Origin: Prolixibacteraceae bacterium JC049
GTDB taxonomy: Bacteria; Bacteroidota; Bacteroidia; Bacteroidales; Prolixibacteraceae
Assembly (NCBI GenBank): GCA_023369685.1
Contig: SACZ01000003.1
Coordinates: 776,330-840,329 of the forward strand
Direction: 5' to 3'
DNA length: 64,000 nt
Shown: piece by piece, positions 52,712 through 62,484 of the stretch
How the letters are laid out: every line of letters starts with the position of its first letter
Numbering within the stretch: the first letter of the stretch is position 1
Made by a program: the position numbers and the translations under genes
Notes under the pieces: model-generated
Told to the model about the DNA's origin: nothing
The model's database searches: none
What the model saw: only the letters and a program-made list of their open reading frames with translations

Positions 52712-55084
52712 ATGGATACAATGCAGCTAATATTATTGGATATGAAGCAGATCCGTATTTTTGTTCGAAATTTTCTAAAAAACGTTGTAACTGGCTCATT
52801 GAGTATTCTGAGCCTTAGTATTGGTGTAGCTGTTGCTTTATTGTTGGGAACTTGGGCTTTTAATGAGTTTCAGTTCGATAAACAACATAAAAATCCTGAA
52901 GAGGTATACCGTATTTGCAGAAAAGGCTTTTTAAATAATGAATCAGTTCAGTTGGGTTCTGTTTTTGCTCCTTTGGGAAAAGAGGTGAAAAAGAGCTTCC
53001 CGGAAGTGGTTGACATGGCACGAGTTTATCGTTTAGATTCAAGAGTGTTGAAGGTCGGAAATGTGAAACAGAACTTCGAGAATATTCATTTAGTTGATAG
53101 TACTTTCTTTAATATTTTCAATTTTGATGTTGAGCAAAGTGCTATTGATCGATTTTTGTCTACCCCCAATTCCATATTACTTACCGATGAGCTTTCGAAA
53201 AAATTATATGGCCGCGAAAATCCTGTTGGAAAAATAATAGCATGTGAAGGAAACCGGGAAATTGTAGGTGTAATAAAAGGTCCCCATTTTAATACCCACC
53301 TTGATATCGCTGCTTTGATGCCTATGGCAAGTGTCGGTTGGGCTGATAACAGAGACTGGGGAAACAGCGATAGTTATATCACTTATGTGCGATTAGCGCG
53401 GAATACCAGTGTAGCTGAGTTGGAAAAGAAAATTACTAGTCTGGCTGTCAAAAATTTTCCTCCATATGAGCAAATTAAGCTGAATCACTTCCTTCAGCCA
53501 CTGACGGATATTCACTTTAGTTCAGGCTTCCGTTTCGATTTTGTAAAGAAAAGCTCTGCTCAACTGGTTTATACATTCATAGCCATTGCATTGGTTATTT
53601 TGTTGTTGGCAACGGTTAATTTTGTAAACCTGTTTATCTCTACTTCATTTTCAAGAGCAAAAGCAATTGGAGTTAAAAAGACCAATGGGGCTAAAAAATG
53701 GCACTTGATATTCGATTTCTTTTCAGAAACATTTATGTATGTTTTTGTATCGCTTTTAGTTGGTGTTTTGTTGGCTCAAATCGCACTGCCTGTGTTCAAT
53801 GGAATTATTGACTATAAGTTGTCGATTGATTATACCGGAGGAGTATTTTATCTGTTTTTAATAACGCTTCTATTGTTGGTTACCTTAATGGCTGGAAGTT
53901 TTCCTGCTTACCAGATGTCGAAATTTAATGCAATACAGATTCTTAAAGATCAGTTCAAAGGGAAAAAGCTTTCTGTGGTTCAGAAAACACTAATTGTTAC
54001 CCAATTTGCGGCATCCATTGTTTTGTTGATTTCGGTGCTTATCATCAAAGAGCAGCTTGTGTATATGACAAGCATTGATCTGGGCTTCGACAAAGAGAAT
54101 GTTCTTTATGTAAGAATGAATGGCGCTTTTGCCAATCAGCACAATCGAATAGAACAGGAGTTAGAACGTAATGCTCAGGTTCAGGACATAACAGTTAAAG
54201 CTTCTGGAACACCAATCGAATGGAGAAATGGTAGCCCGATTTCTTTAGCCGATAAAAAGACTGAAACTTACATAATGGAGATGTGCAACGTAGAGGATAA
54301 TTATTTCGATTTCCTGAAAATGCCGATAGTCGAAGGAACTGGCTTTGTGGAAGGAGAAAGTGGTCGCAGTTGTATTCTTAATGAAGAAGCAGTAAAAACA
54401 TTGAAACTGGATGATCCTATTGGTAAAGTTATATCTCGATTTGGTAACGAGTTAGTGGTTAAAGGAGTAGTAAAAAGTGCTTACACCAAGTCGTTGCATG
54501 ATAAAATAGACCCTCAGGTTTATGCTCCAATAAGTGGAAATGAATATGGTTGGAGTGTGATGATGGTGAAAACTACAGGTAATTCAAAAAGTGTAGTAGA
54601 CTACCTGCGTCAAGAGTGGGAAAAGCTAAATCCCGATCAACCGTTTGAATATAATTTCCTGGATAAAAGTTACGAAGAACTTTATAAAGCCGATGCAAAA
54701 GCGGGGAAAGTAGTTAGTTGGGCTGTAGCTATTGCCTTGCTAATTACCATTGCAGGTTTGTGGGGAATGGCCAACTATGCCATAACCCGTAGAACTAAAG
54801 AAGTGGGAGTGAGAAAGGTAAATGGTGCAACCATTGCCGAAATTCTAACTCTTTTAAATAAAGATTTTGTGATTTGGATTGTTGTCTCCTTTGCTATTGC
54901 ATGTCCCATAGGTGCAATTGTAATGAACAGATGGTTAGAGGCTTTCTCGTTGAAGACAACTATGCACTGGTGGATTTTCTTGTTGGCAGGAATTATTCCA
55001 TTGGGAATTGCACTGGCAGCGGTAAGTTGGAAAAGCTGGAAAACAGCTACCAGCAACCCGGTTAAAGCATTACGTTACGAGTAA
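52712..55084 (+). CDS. FtsX-like ABC permease 1
   Basis: A 790-residue inner-membrane protein with two MacB/FtsX halves: a first helix (GSLSILSLSIGVAVALLLGTWAF), a periplasmic MacB-PCD-like domain, a three-helix FtsX core (FIAIALVILLLATVNFVNLFIS...), a second periplasmic domain and a C-terminal FtsX core. The coupling segment is VGVRKVNGATIAEILTLLN and the C-terminus ends NPVKALRYE. Such proteins work with a MacB-type ATPase and TolC to export or extract peptides or lipids from the periplasm. It is the least like the others among the complete copies. Confidence 0.93.
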   Translation: MDTMQLILLDMKQIRIFVRNFLKNVVTGSLSILSLSIGVAVALLLGTWAFNEFQFDKQHKNPEEVYRICRKGFLNNESVQLGSVFAPLGKEVKKSFPEVVDMARVYRLDSRVLKVGNVKQNFENIHLVDSTFFNIFNFDVEQSAIDRFLSTPNSILLTDELSKKLYGRENPVGKIIACEGNREIVGVIKGPHFNTHLDIAALMPMASVGWADNRDWGNSDSYITYVRLARNTSVAELEKKITSLAVKNFPPYEQIKLNHFLQPLTDIHFSSGFRFDFVKKSSAQLVYTFIAIALVILLLATVNFVNLFISTSFSRAKAIGVKKTNGAKKWHLIFDFFSETFMYVFVSLLVGVLLAQIALPVFNGIIDYKLSIDYTGGVFYLFLITLLLLVTLMAGSFPAYQMSKFNAIQILKDQFKGKKLSVVQKTLIVTQFAASIVLLISVLIIKEQLVYMTSIDLGFDKENVLYVRMNGAFANQHNRIEQELERNAQVQDITVKASGTPIEWRNGSPISLADKKTETYIMEMCNVEDNYFDFLKMPIVEGTGFVEGESGRSCILNEEAVKTLKLDDPIGKVISRFGNELVVKGVVKSAYTKSLHDKIDPQVYAPISGNEYGWSVMMVKTTGNSKSVVDYLRQEWEKLNPDQPFEYNFLDKSYEELYKADAKAGKVVSWAVAIALLITIAGLWGMANYAITRRTKEVGVRKVNGATIAEILTLLNKDFVIWIVVSFAIACPIGAIVMNRWLEAFSLKTTMHWWIFLLAGIIPLGIALAAVSWKSWKTATSNPVKALRYE

Positions 55085-55095
55085 AAGAAAGTAAG

Positions 55096-57453
55096 ATGAT
55101 ACAGCTAAAATGGATATTGCGTTTATTGGTTAAAGACTATAAGACCACGATTATAAAAGTGGGATCCTTAGTAATTGGATTAACCATTGCATTGGTGATC
55201 TTTCTACAGGTGGCTCATGAATTGAATTACGATGATTTTCATCCTGATAAAGATCGAATGTATCGTATTGGTTTACTTTGGAAAAACAAGGGTAAACTAG
55301 ACGATGGACATATTATTATTGCTCCTTTAGCTGCAGCATTGAAAGAGAATTTGCCAGAAGTAGAGGGGTATGCATTGCTTCGACGAAACTGGAACAATTT
55401 CTATAATAAGAACAAAGAAAAACTCTCTTGTAAATCGATATATGCCGATTCAACGTTCTTTCAATTCTTTCACTACCCGGTGTTAAAAAGAAAGACCAAA
55501 AGCGAATTGAAAAGTGCATATAAGGTTTTTGTTTCTCAGAAAGCGGCTAAACAATTCTTTGGCCGCGAAGATGTACTTGGAGAACTGATTTATGATGTAA
55601 ATAAAAAGGCGTATGAGATTGAAGGGATATTTGCAGATGTCCCTTCTAATTCTCATTTGAAATTCGATATTGTAGTGTCGTTCGAAACCATACGCAAAGA
55701 GGGGAAAATGTTCACCGGCTGGGGAGGAGGTGATAGCTTTACTGGTTATTTGAAGCTAGCTCCCAATGTGAACAAAAAAGAGGTGGAAGCAAGAGTGGAT
55801 GATGTGATTGCGAAGTATTACGATAACAGTAGCGATCTGAAATCAGGAATGACAGAAACCTATTATTTGCAGGATCTTCAGGATATTAATGTGGTGTATA
55901 ATGACTATACCCGAACAATTTTAAAGGTATTGGGTGCAATTGGAGGTATTATTCTAATCGTATCGGTTCTGAATTATGTGTTATTGGCGCTCACCTCATT
56001 TTATAAGCAAATTTATTCGTTGGGAATTCAGCAATACACGGGTGCCTCACGTGGTGCCATTCGAAAAATTGTTATCAACGAGCATCTATTGGTAATTGGA
56101 GTATCCACGCTATTGGCTTTACTGTTGGTTTCTCCTACATTAAAACTGACAACTCAATATTGGGAGTGGAGCAACGATATCTTACTAAACAGGTATTCGA
56201 TTTATTTCTTTAGTGTGATAGTTGGTATTGTACTACTATTATCCATTGGTCTGCCATTAATGAAACTTCGAAGTTTAAAATACCGATTGATACAGCAAAC
56301 CAAAGGTCGTTCAAGATTCGAAAATACTTCGAAAAAAGTGTTGCTATCATTTCAGTTGGTAGGCGCAACAGTGCTAATTATCGTACTGTTTATGATTTCG
56401 AAGCAGTTGAATTATATCGATACAATGAAACTGGGGTTCGAAGCCAATAACCGGGTTTATATCGATATGGTGGGAAAGGAAAACAGAGCAAATACTGTTG
56501 TTTTAATGGAAGAACTGGAGAAACTGAGCTATGTTGATGGAGTATCTATGTCGACCGATCTCCTTACTTATGGCTTAAGTGGAAATAGCTTTTGGTTACC
56601 TGGCGATAAAGATAAATACTGGATTTCCCGCTACTTGTACGTGGAAGATCATTTTCACGAAGTGATGGGAATGAATCTACTGAAAGGGCAACATTTTACA
56701 GAATTCAACCCTGACGCTTCTGATGTAGTCATTGTTAATAAGAAGCTGGTAGATATGATGCAGTGGGAAAATCCCATTGGACAGATTATTGAAAGTAATC
56801 AGATGGGCAAGAGTTTTCGGGTTGTCGGTGTGGTCGACGATTATGTCCAAAATGCACATGTAAACAAACAGCCAGCTATTTTCTACAAGCTGGCAGCGAA
56901 ATACCTCAATAGAGCGCAAGGATACATCTCGTTAATGCTGAATGAGCATACCACTGCTAAGCAGATCGATGAGTTGAGAGCTATGTTAGATGATCATAGT
57001 AAAGGAGCAAAATTGGCTTTAGGCTTTTATGACGATGCAATTGCTTCGATATACGAAACCGAAAGACAATTGAAGGGCTCATTGGTAATTTTCTCTGTTT
57101 TGGCCATGTTGCTTGCAGTTATTGGTTTGGGGGGCTTTGTTTTAAACGAAGTGCAGCGAAGAACCAAAGAAATTGGCGTGAGAAAAGTAAATGGAGCTAA
57201 AATATCAGAGATATTAACCATGCTCAATAAAGAGTTTACGCGTTGGGTGGTGCTTTCGTTTGTTATTGCATGTCCAATTGCATTCTTCGTGATTGAACAA
57301 GGGTTAAGCACTTACGCATATAAAACAGATATGAGCTGGTGGATATTTGCTCTAGCTGGTGTTATTGCGCTGATTGTGGCAGTGGTAACAGTTTCGGTAC
57401 AAGCCTTTAAAACGGCCAATCAGAATCCGGTGGAAGCTTTGCGATATGAATAA
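55096..57453 (+). CDS. FtsX-like ABC permease 2
   Basis: A 785-residue paralogue of the preceding gene, 11 bp after it. It starts with GSLVIGLTIALVIFLQVAHEL. The coupling segment IGVRKVNGAKISEILTMLN and terminal NQNPVEALRYE match the other copies closely, while the periplasmic domains have diverged. It may form homo- or heterodimers with the neighbouring permeases. Confidence 0.93.
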   Translation: MIQLKWILRLLVKDYKTTIIKVGSLVIGLTIALVIFLQVAHELNYDDFHPDKDRMYRIGLLWKNKGKLDDGHIIIAPLAAALKENLPEVEGYALLRRNWNNFYNKNKEKLSCKSIYADSTFFQFFHYPVLKRKTKSELKSAYKVFVSQKAAKQFFGREDVLGELIYDVNKKAYEIEGIFADVPSNSHLKFDIVVSFETIRKEGKMFTGWGGGDSFTGYLKLAPNVNKKEVEARVDDVIAKYYDNSSDLKSGMTETYYLQDLQDINVVYNDYTRTILKVLGAIGGIILIVSVLNYVLLALTSFYKQIYSLGIQQYTGASRGAIRKIVINEHLLVIGVSTLLALLLVSPTLKLTTQYWEWSNDILLNRYSIYFFSVIVGIVLLLSIGLPLMKLRSLKYRLIQQTKGRSRFENTSKKVLLSFQLVGATVLIIVLFMISKQLNYIDTMKLGFEANNRVYIDMVGKENRANTVVLMEELEKLSYVDGVSMSTDLLTYGLSGNSFWLPGDKDKYWISRYLYVEDHFHEVMGMNLLKGQHFTEFNPDASDVVIVNKKLVDMMQWENPIGQIIESNQMGKSFRVVGVVDDYVQNAHVNKQPAIFYKLAAKYLNRAQGYISLMLNEHTTAKQIDELRAMLDDHSKGAKLALGFYDDAIASIYETERQLKGSLVIFSVLAMLLAVIGLGGFVLNEVQRRTKEIGVRKVNGAKISEILTMLNKEFTRWVVLSFVIACPIAFFVIEQGLSTYAYKTDMSWWIFALAGVIALIVAVVTVSVQAFKTANQNPVEALRYE

Positions 57454-57486
57454 ATAAAAACTGAATTGTACAAAACCTATTAGATA

Positions 57487-59859
57487 ATGAGTTGGTTAAA
57501 GAATTTTAATTTGATCTTTAGAAGTTTATGGCGGGGGAAAGCAGTAACTGCCCTTAATATTATTGGACTGACAGTGGGAATTGGCTTCGGACTGCTAATA
57601 TTTATCTTCTATATTAATCAAAACAGTGTCGACCAGTATATTCCTAAAGTGGATAAAATATACGCTCTTAAGAATAATGATATCACACACTTCTCGTTTA
57701 AAGAAATCAATTTTATAAAGGATGAAGTACCTGAAATAGATAAGGTTACTTATTGCTCGGTTGACTGGTCGCCTCAGATATTTCTAAAGAAAGGAGAACA
57801 GGCATTTAAGGTTAAAAACATAATGACGGCAGACTCTTGTTTCTTTAGGGTATTTCCTTTTGAAGCAGTATATGGAAATCCGCAAAATGCATTGAATGAA
57901 TCTAACAAGCTGGTAATTACCCGTTCTTTTTCTGAAAAAATATTCGGACAACAGAATCCGGTCGGAAAAACTTTAATTTACAATGCTACATACCTACAAG
58001 GAGAACCATTAGAGGTAACTGCAGTTATCGAAGATTTTCCTCAAAACTCATCGTGGAATTTTGAAGCTGTTTTGTCGTTTCAAACCAACTATAAAATAGG
58101 TTGGTATGTGCGAAATATGAATAGCTGGGGATCGAGAAACTACAAAGCATTTATGCGAATAAATGATAATGCTTCGGAGAAACAGGTGATGGCTAAACTT
58201 CAGAATTTGCCTGTGGATAAATTACCCGAGAACTTGCGAGATCGATTTGATGTCTCATTATTTCCCTTTAGCGATGTTTATTTCGATTTACATCAGCTTC
58301 GATTTCTGAAGCATGGAAACCGACTGACAATCTCCATTGTGGGAATAATTGGTATTCTGATACTATTGTTGGCATGCATTAACTATGTGAATATGGTTAC
58401 AGCTCAACGAGAGAAAAGATACAAGAATCTGGGAGTTGTAAGAATAATGGGAGGAAGTCGTTATCGGATTGTTCAGATGATAACAGCAGAATCGTTAGTT
58501 CAGGTGATTGTCTCTGTTGTTTTGGGAATACTGTTAATTGTAGCCGTTTTACCTTTGTTTAACAGTCTGACTTCGCTTTCTTTCTCAATAGCAGAAGTGT
58601 TGTCCATTAAGCATTTGCTGTTGTTGGCAGGTGTCGTTCTGTTAATGTTATTGATAACAGGGCTTATTCCAGGAGTAATTCTTAGTAATAATATCTCTTC
58701 GTTTTTAATTAAACAACAAAACCGAAAATTGGGGAGTAACCGCACAAGAAATAGTCTTTTGGTATTTCAGTTTTCGGTAACCATTGCTCTGTTAGTTTCT
58801 ATTTTAATAGTGAACAAGCAAACCCAACATGTGCAAAATCAGGATTTAGGATTTAAAAAGGAGGGTATTGTTTTTGCGAATACTAATGGCGCAGTTTATA
58901 AGCAGATAAAAGCGTTAAAAGGAGAGTTAAAGCGCATTCCCGGAGTTGTTGATTTTACATTTTCGGAGAATGTTCTGGTAAATAATGGTCAGAACTGGGG
59001 ACGAAAGATGGTTAACAATGGTGAACGAAAAGATATTGGTTTCTCCAAATTATCAGTTTCTCCCAACTTTTTCAAATTTTTCGATATTGATATTGTTGAA
59101 GGTGACGGATTTAATGAGAATTCCAGAAAAAAGCAGGACTTTATTATAAACCAGTCGGCTAAAAAGCAATTTGATATATCGAATCTCGATAATGCCAGAT
59201 TAGAGTGTAATAACCCGGGAAATGGTCGATTTGTTGGAGTAATAGAAGATTATAATTTCGAATCATTGCATGTGCCTATCAGAGCGGCAGGCTTTATGTG
59301 CTCTGGAGAGTGCGACGAGGTGCTTTATCTGAAAATAGCTAAAGGATCGATGACCAATTTCAATGAAACCATTAAAGAAGTGGAAGCCATTTGGAATAAA
59401 ATATCGCCGGAATTTCCTTTTGAATACCAGTTCTTGAATAAAGAGTGGGAGGCATATTACAAAAGCGATCAGCAATTCCGGAAAATAATCTTGTATATGA
59501 CATTGGTGTCGCTATTGCTTTCGTGTCTGGGCTTAGTAGGATTAACCTTCTTTGTGATGGAACAAAAAGTGAAAGAAATAGGAATCCGAAAAGTAAATGG
59601 AGCAAAGATCACAGAGATTCTAACCATGCTGAATAAGGACTTTGTTAAGTGGGTATTGATTGCTTTTGTTATTGCTTGTCCGTTAGCTTGGTTTGCGATG
59701 AATCGTTGGTTGCAGAACTTTGCCTATAAAACGACAATTAGTTGGTGGATTTTTGCAATAGCCGGAGTTGCTGCTATGGTCGTGGCACTATTGACAGTGA
59801 GCTGGCAAAGCTGGCGTGCTGCAACGCGTAATCCGGTGGAAGCATTGAGGTATGAATAA
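57487..59859 (+). CDS. FtsX-like ABC permease 3
   Basis: A 790-residue paralogue. First helix in VTALNIIGLTVGIGFGLLIFIFYI; first core IVGIIGILILLLACINYVNMVTA; coupling segment IGIRKVNGAKITEILTMLN. The terminal SWQSWRAATRNPVEALRYE is nearly identical to that of permease 4 at protein level and very close in DNA. The periplasmic domains contain two cysteines in MCSGEC, not seen in the other copies, perhaps a disulfide. Confidence 0.93.
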   Translation: MSWLKNFNLIFRSLWRGKAVTALNIIGLTVGIGFGLLIFIFYINQNSVDQYIPKVDKIYALKNNDITHFSFKEINFIKDEVPEIDKVTYCSVDWSPQIFLKKGEQAFKVKNIMTADSCFFRVFPFEAVYGNPQNALNESNKLVITRSFSEKIFGQQNPVGKTLIYNATYLQGEPLEVTAVIEDFPQNSSWNFEAVLSFQTNYKIGWYVRNMNSWGSRNYKAFMRINDNASEKQVMAKLQNLPVDKLPENLRDRFDVSLFPFSDVYFDLHQLRFLKHGNRLTISIVGIIGILILLLACINYVNMVTAQREKRYKNLGVVRIMGGSRYRIVQMITAESLVQVIVSVVLGILLIVAVLPLFNSLTSLSFSIAEVLSIKHLLLLAGVVLLMLLITGLIPGVILSNNISSFLIKQQNRKLGSNRTRNSLLVFQFSVTIALLVSILIVNKQTQHVQNQDLGFKKEGIVFANTNGAVYKQIKALKGELKRIPGVVDFTFSENVLVNNGQNWGRKMVNNGERKDIGFSKLSVSPNFFKFFDIDIVEGDGFNENSRKKQDFIINQSAKKQFDISNLDNARLECNNPGNGRFVGVIEDYNFESLHVPIRAAGFMCSGECDEVLYLKIAKGSMTNFNETIKEVEAIWNKISPEFPFEYQFLNKEWEAYYKSDQQFRKIILYMTLVSLLLSCLGLVGLTFFVMEQKVKEIGIRKVNGAKITEILTMLNKDFVKWVLIAFVIACPLAWFAMNRWLQNFAYKTTISWWIFAIAGVAAMVVALLTVSWQSWRAATRNPVEALRYE

Positions 59860-59888
59860 TAGGTAAGAAAATTGAAAAAGTTGATTTG

Positions 59889-62198
59889 ATGAAGTTGAAA
59901 GTAGCATTTAGAAGTATTGCACGATTTCGATTAAATAGTTTAATCATTGTGGGGAGTTTGGCGGTTGGAATGGCTTGCATGAGCCTAATAACCATGTTTA
60001 TATTGAAGGAGTATAATGCCGATTCATTTCATAAAAAAGGGGAGAGTATTTATGCGCTTCAGGCCGATGATCCTTTTACCAAAGGCAATAGAATGTACGT
60101 AGTACGTGATGGGGCTACCGAATATATGAAAGAGAATTATTCTGAAGTCGTCGACTTTTGTAAAATTAAGAATGCGACTCCAACTAAAGTGACTGTAAAC
60201 AGGCAGGATTACTTCTCTGAAAAGTCAACCCTTGCAGTTTCTCCCAACTTCTTTCAGTTCTTTTCATATGAATTAGTCAAAGGAAATCCTCAGGAGGTAT
60301 TGGCAACAAAAGAGAGTGTGGTTATTTCTGAAAATCTGTCTCAAAAATATTTCGGAGATTCATATCCAATTGGGCAAATAATTAAAACAACCGATCGTGG
60401 AGGAGAAAAAGAGCTTTTGGTAAGTGGTGTTTTTAGCAAACCAATTGGTAGTTCACAGCTCAAATTCGATATGGTTACCCGGTTTAATAGTGGCTTCTTT
60501 AGTTGTTATTTAATGCTTGCAGAAGATGCGAGTGTTGCACAGCTTGAAAAGCAATTTTCGGAGAATAGAGCAAATATTCCAATTGTACACGATGGAACTA
60601 TAGGGACCTACTATTTGCAAGATCTGCAAACGACTTATTTTGACGCTAAACGTACTCGGTCAATTCATAATTCTCGCGATAAATCGGAGTTGCATGTGGC
60701 AGCAGTAATTGCATTGCTAATATTGTTGATTGCCACTTTCAACTTTTGGGGATTGATGAATAGTTATTTAAGCGAGAAGAGCCAGGAGTATATGGTCCGA
60801 AAAATCAATGGTGGTACCACTTACAATGTATTGTCAAATTTAATTTATGAGTTAATCCTATTACTGCTTGCATCGTTTGTGTTAAGCTGTTTGCTAATTG
60901 GATTAGCACTTCCGTTCTTCAACCAGCTGACAGGTTCTTCCATCACATTGCGCTACTTTATTCAGGTATCAAATTTGATCTATTTAGCGGTAATACCATT
61001 AACTATATTTGCAATTTCATTGGGATTGTCTTGGCTAAAAGTAGATCGCATATTGGCTCGTGGAGGGATAAAGTCGGCGTTGAGTAGGACAAAGGCAAAT
61101 GTTCAGTTTCCGGTATTCAATATTGCGCAATTGGGAATAACTGTAGTACTGATTATTGGTTCATTTATAATTATGAAACAAATCAATTACATTACCAATA
61201 AAGATATCGGTTTAAAGAAAGAGGTAATTGAGGTTAAAATACCAAGGCAGTTTAAAGGTAAGGCACCGGTATTTAAGCAACAGTTGGAAAAATACAATTC
61301 TATAAAGTTTATCTCAATAGCCAATGCATCGCCTCTGCTAGAGCATTATGTACTTATGTTGCATTACAAAGAAAATGGACTAGAGAAGAAATATGCACCC
61401 GCCCTTTTCGAAGGAGACAATAACTATTGTGATGCCTTGGGAATTGAATTAATAAGGGGTGAAGGCTTTAAAGGAAATGAATCTGATAAGAGCAAGTGCA
61501 TTATTAATCAATCGTTGGCTAAACTATTTCCCAATAAGAACTTAATAGGAGAAAAATTACCCGGAGATAAGGAAAAAACGGTAATTGGTATCGCTCGTGA
61601 TTTCCATTACGGGAGTTTGAAAAATATAGTTGAACCTGGTTATATTTCATGTGGTAGTGGTGGACACTATTTAATGGTGAACCCACAAAAGGGACAAGAA
61701 GCAGAGGCCAGAAAAGTTATTGCGAATATTTGGGATGAATTAATTCCTGACTTCCCATTAAATGTAGAGACTATTGGTGAACGACATGAGTGGATACACC
61801 GGGAAAATACCAACTATGCCAAGCTTATAGGAGCATGCTGTTTCATCAGTATTTTTCTATCTATGATTGGACTATTTGCTTTATCGTTTAACACCAGCCT
61901 GAAACGTACCAAAGAAATTGGTATTAGAAAGGTTAATGGCGCAAAGATTTTAGAAATTCTAACCATGCTCAATAAAGACTTCGTAAAATGGGTGGTAATT
62001 GCTTTTGTTTTAGCATGCCCATTGGCCTGGTTTGTCATGAATAAATGGTTGGAGAATTTTGCATACAAAACAACTTTAAGCTGGTGGATTTTTGCATTAG
62101 CGGGTTTTGCGTCATTGATAATTGCACTATTAACAGTTAGCTGGCAAAGCTGGCGTGCTGCCACACGTAATCCGGTAGAGTCATTGCGGTATGAGTAG
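59889..62198 (+). CDS. FtsX-like ABC permease 4
   Basis: A 769-residue paralogue, starting at ATG 59889 directly after an in-frame TTG. First helix LIIVGSLAVGMACMSLITMFIL; first core AAVIALLILLIATFNFWGLMNS; coupling segment IGIRKVNGAKILEILTMLN; C-terminus SWQSWRAATRNPVESLRYE. Its last 90 residues track permease 3 closely, while the N-terminal half differs. It is followed by a 286-bp spacer that holds the GACAATGGG element. Confidence 0.93.
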   Translation: MKLKVAFRSIARFRLNSLIIVGSLAVGMACMSLITMFILKEYNADSFHKKGESIYALQADDPFTKGNRMYVVRDGATEYMKENYSEVVDFCKIKNATPTKVTVNRQDYFSEKSTLAVSPNFFQFFSYELVKGNPQEVLATKESVVISENLSQKYFGDSYPIGQIIKTTDRGGEKELLVSGVFSKPIGSSQLKFDMVTRFNSGFFSCYLMLAEDASVAQLEKQFSENRANIPIVHDGTIGTYYLQDLQTTYFDAKRTRSIHNSRDKSELHVAAVIALLILLIATFNFWGLMNSYLSEKSQEYMVRKINGGTTYNVLSNLIYELILLLLASFVLSCLLIGLALPFFNQLTGSSITLRYFIQVSNLIYLAVIPLTIFAISLGLSWLKVDRILARGGIKSALSRTKANVQFPVFNIAQLGITVVLIIGSFIIMKQINYITNKDIGLKKEVIEVKIPRQFKGKAPVFKQQLEKYNSIKFISIANASPLLEHYVLMLHYKENGLEKKYAPALFEGDNNYCDALGIELIRGEGFKGNESDKSKCIINQSLAKLFPNKNLIGEKLPGDKEKTVIGIARDFHYGSLKNIVEPGYISCGSGGHYLMVNPQKGQEAEARKVIANIWDELIPDFPLNVETIGERHEWIHRENTNYAKLIGACCFISIFLSMIGLFALSFNTSLKRTKEIGIRKVNGAKILEILTMLNKDFVKWVVIAFVLACPLAWFVMNKWLENFAYKTTLSWWIFALAGFASLIIALLTVSWQSWRAATRNPVESLRYE

Positions 62199-62278
62199 GA
62201 GATGAAAGTCCTTAAGAAATCAGAAAAATCAAAGTTGAAGATAGTTATTGGGCCAAGTAATAGTTCAGTGAAAAACTA

Positions 62279-62300
62279 GACAATGGGTGTATAAAAATTT
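62279..62300 (+). promoter_or_regulatory. second copy of the GACAATGGG element
   Basis: GACAATGGGTGTATAAAAAT resembles GACAATGGGGTGTAAAAAAA at 48425-48444 in front of the operon. The inverted repeat is degraded here. A weak -24/-12-like box (TTGG-N10-GC, 62421-62437) lies between it and the start of permease 5, so that gene may have its own promoter under the same activator. Confidence 0.4.
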
Positions 62301-62484
62301 TACTTCGAAATAGAATGTGTTTAAAGTAAGTTGTAGATTGTTAGTGTTTTAGAGAGTGAGGCCTTGTTTTTGTTGTTATTAGCTGTAAGTGACTGAAAAC
62401 TCATCAATTGCAGGGGAGAATTGGAGCAGATCGAGCATATGTTGAGTGGTTAGGCATTGTATCGTCAAACTAAACATAGAAGAA

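Noticed and set aside
62199-62484. Possible remnant gene between permeases 4 and 5
   Set aside because: No open frame of note and no match to permease ends; only the GACAATGGG element stands out.
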